From JAOUEA01 sp963825635 (GTDB lineage: Bacteria; Actinomycetota; UBA4738; HRBIN12), in assembly GCA_963825635.1 (NCBI GenBank), contig CAWGTU010000003.1:1-64000 (forward strand): 64,000 nt of DNA, read 5' to 3'. The notes beneath the pieces were generated by a model. The model saw only the letters and a list, made by a program, of their open reading frames with translations. It was not told the DNA's origin and did no database searches. Below, piece after piece: positions 60,386 through 64,000 of the stretch. Positions within the stretch are counted from its first letter, which is position 1. Every line of letters starts with the position of its first letter. Position numbers and translations under genes: made by a program.

Positions 60386-62285
60386 ATGGAACGACGCCCT
60401 GACATCCGTGCCCTGATCGTGTTCGCGGCCCTCGCCGGGCTCCTCGGGCTCGTCGTGGGCGTCGCCGGATCGTGGGTGCTCGGCGTCTCGGTCGGCCTGA
60501 TCACGCTCACGCTGGGGCTCGCGATCAGGCGTCTGGGGGCCCGGCCGTTCGGACGGTCGCGACGCGGATCCCGGACGCCGCAACCTGCTCGTCGCAGCCG
60601 GCCTCGGCGGACTCGCGTGGGCGATCGCCGGGCCGTCGGTCGGGTGGGCCGCCCGCAAGCTCGGCCGCCCCGATCCGCGCCCGGTCCAGGAGGCGATGGC
60701 CACCGACCTCGGCTCGGAGTACATGGAGCTCGTTCGGCGCACGTTCGTCCCGCGTCGCTCGGGCGACCTGCAGCTGCTGCTCGCCCCGTACAACAGCTCG
60801 AACTACCCGCAGGAGTCGCTCTCGCTCGTGCCGCAGGACCCGCGGACGAGCCACGCCAGCGTCTGGATGTACCTCGAGCGCATCCCGTTGCTCGTGCATG
60901 CGCCCGGCCACGTGCTCCCGAGCGACTCCGACGCTCGCGTGACGCTCGCCGACCTGGCGCCGACCACTGCGCGGATGATCGGCTACGACGGGTGGCCCGA
61001 CGATCGCGACGGGTCGCCGCTGCCGCTCACGACGAGCAGCTTCGCGCGCACCCCCAAGGTCGTGGTCACGTACGTGATCGACGGCGGCGGCTGGAACCTG
61101 TTGAAGGAGTTCCCCGACGACTGGCCGAACCTCAAGGCGCTCATGGGCGAGAGCGCGAACTTCCGCAACGCGATCGTGGGGTCGTTCCCCGCGGTGACCG
61201 CGTGTGCGCACGGCACGATCGGCACCGGCGCGTTCCCGAACCGCCACGGCGTGACCGGTCACAACATCCGCGACGAGCAGGGCGTCGTCCGCAAGGCCTA
61301 CGACTCCCCCGGGAGCGCCCGGCCCGGCGACATCTGGATCCCGACCCTCTCCGACCTCTGGCACGAGGAGACGGATGCCTGGGTGGGGCAGATCGGGTAC
61401 CAGGTCTGGCACCTCGGCACGATGGGGTTCGGCGGTCGCGACCGACCCGCCGACGACCTGCCGGTGGGGGTGTTCTGGGACGAGGACGGCACCGCGACCT
61501 GGCAGCCCCACAACCCCGATCTGTACCGGCTCCCCGCGTCGATGCCCACCCCCGACGACTACCAGCGCTACCTCGACGAGTTCGACGACCCGGGGTGGGA
61601 CGCCCAGTTCGCCCCCGTCGGACGTCAGTCGCCGTGCTGCCGCCCGCCGATCGTGCGCTATCAGGGCGACGTGATCCAAGCGGCCTTCGATTCCGAGCCG
61701 ATCGGGGAAGGCGCGACCAGCCTGCTCTCGACGACCTACAAGTCGCCCGACTACACCGGCCACGTCTACGGGATGGGCTCGAAGTGGACCGGCCTGCAGC
61801 TGCGCGCGGTCGACGAGCAGCTCGGGCGCCTGAAGGCGATGCTCGACGACCGGTTCCCGGACGAGTACGCACTGATCGTGACGGCCGACCACGGGCAGTG
61901 CCCGCTCCCGGACTCGGTCGGCGGGGTGCGGCTCGATCCGATCCAGCTCGAGCGGTTCATCGAGTCACGGTTCTCGGGCGTGACCGGCGTGGTCGAGAGC
62001 GTCGTGCCGTCGGAGGTCTTCCTGAACGTGGACCGGCTGCGCGACAACGGCGGAGCCACGATCGAGGATGTCGCGGCCTCGCTCGCCGACTACCGCTACC
62101 GACAGAACATCGGCGCGTACGTGCCACGCAGCGCCGTCGAGCAGGACCTGCTCGACCAGAAGGAGTTCGCGGCGGTCTTCGGCACGACGTTCCTCGAGTC
62201 GCTCGCGGGTCGCGACCTCGCCGAGTACGGAGACACCGCCTATGCCGACGGCGACCCCGACGGCATGCCCGGTCCGCTCATCTAG
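60386..62285 (+). pseudogene. membrane-anchored type I phosphodiesterase/alkaline-phosphatase-fold protein, one frameshift
   Basis: ATG 60386 (GGAGG five bases upstream) opens a frame with two membrane helices (ALIVFAALAGLLGLVVGVAGSWVLGVSVGLITLTLGLAI). Near 60550 the frame breaks. The next frame continues GRDADPGRRNLLVAAGLGGLAWAIAGPSVGWAARKLG, a third helix, and the catalytic domain: VVTYVIDGGGWNLL (metal Asp), NFRNAIVGSFPAVTACAHGTIGTGAFPNRHGVTGH (nucleophile Thr/Ser region), KSPDYTGHVYG, IVTADHGQCPLP. One extra base restores a protein of about 632 residues. It resembles nucleotide pyrophosphatase/phosphodiesterases. A sequencing error is plausible. Confidence 0.8.
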
Positions 62286-62299
62286 TCTGCTACAGACTA
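62283..62299. terminator. palindrome containing both stop codons of convergent genes
   Basis: TAGTCTG-CTA-CAGACTA has perfect seven-base arms. The left arm begins with the TAG stop of the phosphodiesterase, and the right arm ends with the TAG stop of the minus-strand flavoprotein. Possible bidirectional terminator, though without a T-run. Confidence 0.5.
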
Positions 62300-62944
62300 C
62301 TCGGCAGGCCCGATCCACTCCATGATCTCGCCGACGGGCTTGCGGCGGATCGCGGGCACGGTCGCCCCCTCCGCCGGGTACCCGACCGGGATCACCACGA
62401 ACGGCCGCTCGTTGCGAGGCCGGCCGACGATCTCGTTGAGGAATCGCATCGGGCTGGGCGTGTGCGTCAGGGTCGCCAGACCCATGCGGTGCAACGCCGC
62501 GAGCAGGAAGCCGACGGCGATGCCGACCGACTCCTTCGTGTAGTAGGGCTTGGGCTCGACCTCGCTCTGATGCACCTCGAAGACCACGATCACGACCGGG
62601 GCGTCGGTGAGCATCGGCTTGCGCCAGTCGGTGCCGAGTGGCTGCAGTGCCCGGTGCCACTCCTCGTGGTCGGCCTCGTAGAACTCGCGCTCCTCCTGCT
62701 CGGCCCCCTGACGGATGCGGGCCTTCGTCTCGGGGTCGGTCACGGCCACGAACCGCCACGGCTGCACGTTGGCGCCGCTCGGCGCGGTGCCGGCGGTGGC
62801 GATCGCGTGCCGGATCAGGGCGGGCGGCACCGGACGGTTCGCGAAGTCGCGGATCGTACGCCGTCGCGCCATCTCGTCACGGAAGTCGCGCGCGATGGCC
62901 TCGGCGTCCTCGGACGCCACCTCCGTGGTCGGTGCGGGTTCCAC
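62297..62944 (-). CDS. iodotyrosine-deiodinase-like nitroreductase-fold flavoprotein
   Basis: A 215-residue FMN protein. MARRRTIRDFANRPVPPALIRHAIATAGTAPSGANVQPWRFVAVTDPE is the nitroreductase N-terminus, with the FMN-binding RRRT and PSGANVQPW. The central EQEEREFYEADHEEWHRALQPLGTDWRKPML segment and VEPKPYYTKESVGIAVGFLLAALHRMGLATLTHTPSPMRFLNEIVGRPRNERPFVVIPVGYPAEGATVPAIRRKPVGEIM match iodotyrosine deiodinases (IYD) position by position. The substrate-lid Glu and Lys (in EQEE and DWRK) are conserved; the Tyr is FY here. Reductive dehalogenation of halotyrosine is plausible but unproven. GTG 62944. Confidence 0.8.
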   Translation of the reverse strand: MEPAPTTEVASEDAEAIARDFRDEMARRRTIRDFANRPVPPALIRHAIATAGTAPSGANVQPWRFVAVTDPETKARIRQGAEQEEREFYEADHEEWHRALQPLGTDWRKPMLTDAPVVIVVFEVHQSEVEPKPYYTKESVGIAVGFLLAALHRMGLATLTHTPSPMRFLNEIVGRPRNERPFVVIPVGYPAEGATVPAIRRKPVGEIMEWIGPAE

Positions 62945-62972
62945 GACGTGATCGGAGTTGCAGGGCACCGGG

Positions 62973-63605
62973 TCACCAGCCCCGGTCGATCCACTCCTGC
63001 AGGTGTGGCGCCTCAGCGCCCACCGTCGTGGAGTCACCGTGCCCCGGATACACGTCGGTCTCGGGCGGCATGATGAGGATGCGCTCGCGGATCGACGCGA
63101 TGATCACCTCGAAGTCGCCCAGCTCGTCACCCGTCGAGCCCGGACCGCCAGGGAACAGGGTGTCGCCGTCGAACAGGTCGTGACTCGCGGTGTGGTGGAA
63201 GCAGACGCTCCCGGGTGTGTGGCCCGGTGTGTGCAGCACCCGGAACTCGACGCCGTCGGCCACGAGCAGGTCGCCCTCGGTAAGGTCCCGGTCGGGCGCT
63301 CGATCGGGGTGGGTCCGCCGCCAGACGGGTGCATCGGCGGGGTGCAGCAGGATCGGCGCGTCGACGGCGTCGCGCAGGTCGAACGCGACGTCCACGTGGT
63401 CCCAGTGCCCGTGCGTGCAGGCGATCGCGGCGACACGGCGGCCGGCGACCGCGTCGACGATCGCGGCGACGTCGTGCGAGGCATCGATCACGAGCACCTC
63501 GGCGTCGCCGCCGACGACCCAGACGTTGTTCTGCACCTCGGTCGGCCCTTCCCCCGGATAGTCGCGGGTCACGACGGTGCTGACGACGTCGATGCGCGGT
63601 GGCAT
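62973..63605 (-). CDS. MBL-fold hydrolase (glyoxalase II-like)
   Basis: A 210-residue metallo-beta-lactamase protein. It has VQNNVWVVGGDAEVLVIDASHD, THGHWDHVDVA (HxHxDH), LHTPGHTPGSVCFHH, LFDGDTLFPGGPGST and the late YPGHGDSTTVG. All metal ligands are present. A mycothiol-dependent thioesterase or detoxifying hydrolase role is common for such actinobacterial proteins, but the substrate cannot be assigned. It is 28 bp upstream of the IYD-like gene on the same strand. Confidence 0.9.
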   Translation of the reverse strand: MPPRIDVVSTVVTRDYPGEGPTEVQNNVWVVGGDAEVLVIDASHDVAAIVDAVAGRRVAAIACTHGHWDHVDVAFDLRDAVDAPILLHPADAPVWRRTHPDRAPDRDLTEGDLLVADGVEFRVLHTPGHTPGSVCFHHTASHDLFDGDTLFPGGPGSTGDELGDFEVIIASIRERILIMPPETDVYPGHGDSTTVGAEAPHLQEWIDRGW

Positions 63606-63633
63606 GGCGCCATCGTACCGAGCCGTCGACGGC

Positions 63634-64000
63634 TCAGCCGTTGTGCATCGGGCCGTGATCGGTCTCCTCGTCGAACGTGTTGCCCTCGGCCGGGATCGGT
63701 GTGGCCTTCAGGATGCGTGCGAGATGCACGGTGTTGTGCGCCATCCACCGCGTCGTTCGCTGCGTGTACGCGTGATCCTCGCCGCCGGCCTCGATGTAGC
63801 TCGGGCCGGGGCCCGCGTCGCCCACCCAATAGGTGTCGGCGTTCGGCGGGATCGCGCACCCCAGATGCGACAGGTTGAACAGCGTCGTCTCGGCGGCGGC
63901 GTGGGCGCCGTCCTCGTTGCCGGTCACGACCACGCACCCGACCTTGTTGTAGAGCGGGTACTGGCCGACGGCGTTCCGCTCGTTGTAGGTGCCGTCGAGC
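63634..64000 (-). CDS. NAD(P)H-dependent FMN reductase/flavodoxin-fold protein, partial
   Basis: The C-terminal part of a flavodoxin-like protein; the 5' end lies beyond the window. The open frame from 64000 reads LDGTYNERNAVGQYPLYNKVGCVVVTGNEDGAHAAAETTLFNLSHLGCAIPPNADTYWVGDAGPGPSYIEAGGEDHAYTQRTTRWMAHNTVHLARIL. The VVVTGNEDGAHAAAETTLFNLSHLGCAIPP segment with YWVGDAGPGPSY is typical of FMN reductases of the NADPH-dependent FMN_red/WrbA-like group. It ends 28 bases before the MBL gene, on the same strand, so these three genes may form one operon. Confidence 0.82.
   Translation of the reverse strand, partial: LDGTYNERNAVGQYPLYNKVGCVVVTGNEDGAHAAAETTLFNLSHLGCAIPPNADTYWVGDAGPGPSYIEAGGEDHAYTQRTTRWMAHNTVHLARILKATPIPAEGNTFDEETDHGPMHNG

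Overview
The window is about 70% GC, densely coded and uses GTG starts often. Its gene content points to an actinobacterium outside the well-studied genera. The evidence is a CysO/CysM/Mec cysteine-synthesis set laid out as around Mycobacterium tuberculosis Rv1334-Rv1341, an InhA-type enoyl reductase, a Ddn-type deazaflavin (F420) oxidoreductase, and DUF4177, DUF4333, DUF2269, DUF2277 and DUF427 proteins. Class-level placement is not possible from the sequence alone. I see no rRNA, CRISPR array, insertion sequence or phage genes.

Layout. 1-2.2 kb: the 3' end of a tRNA-Leu, a degenerate copy of it about 700 bp away, and small orphan genes. 2.2-5 kb: a Ddn-like protein, a geranylgeranyl-reductase-type flavoprotein and an orphan histidine kinase. 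5-13.9 kb (mostly minus strand): mec, moeB-like, cysO, then cysM, murI, an Rv1339-type metallo-beta-lactamase, rph and rdgB. This conserved block is interrupted at 9.0-12.3 kb by a coiled-coil membrane protein, a GNAT acetyltransferase and an ArsR-MFS pair. 14-19.4 kb: selD, a pfkB-family kinase flanked by two gene remnants, a CNB-CBS-DUF294 protein and the enoyl-ACP reductase. 19.4-30.3 kb: a lipoprotein, a barrel protein, a DUF885 peptidase-like protein, AIM24, a methyltransferase, a Nat-type ABC exporter, lon and a membrane protein. 30.3-36.4 kb: a PEP-synthase-like protein, a secreted metallophosphoesterase and a cst-like persulfide-detoxification operon with a clear CsoR-family operator. 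36.4-49.6 kb: an MttB-family methyltransferase, a Drr-type exporter, two MFS carriers, a channel-like protein, an Fpg/Nei glycosylase, a PLP decarboxylase, a ureohydrolase and an EEP-domain protein. 49.6-60.3 kb: a complete glycine-betaine-type ABC importer, GreA-like and baeRF3 proteins, two tandem PYROXD2-like oxidoreductases and a GcvT-like folate enzyme. 60.3-64 kb: a membrane phosphodiesterase, an iodotyrosine-deiodinase-like flavoprotein, a metallo-beta-lactamase protein and a partial FMN reductase.

How the genes fit together. MoeB activates the CysO C-terminus, CysM builds cysteine on the CysO thiocarboxylate, and Mec releases it. The CysO here carries an extra C-terminal Cys after Gly-Gly. 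The cst-like operon joins a persulfide sensor, a TauE-type exporter, a rhodanese and an MBL-rhodanese. The betaine importer, GcvT-like enzyme, FAD oxidoreductases and MttB homologue together suggest use of methylated amines (inference).

At least four otherwise intact genes carry single-base frame breaks next to G/C runs: the MBL protein, cysM, proX and the membrane phosphodiesterase. Consensus sequencing errors are as likely as real mutations. Real decay is also visible: a fused remnant of an oxidoreductase 3' end and an opuCA 5' end, an RNB-nuclease tail, and a CapA C-terminal half.
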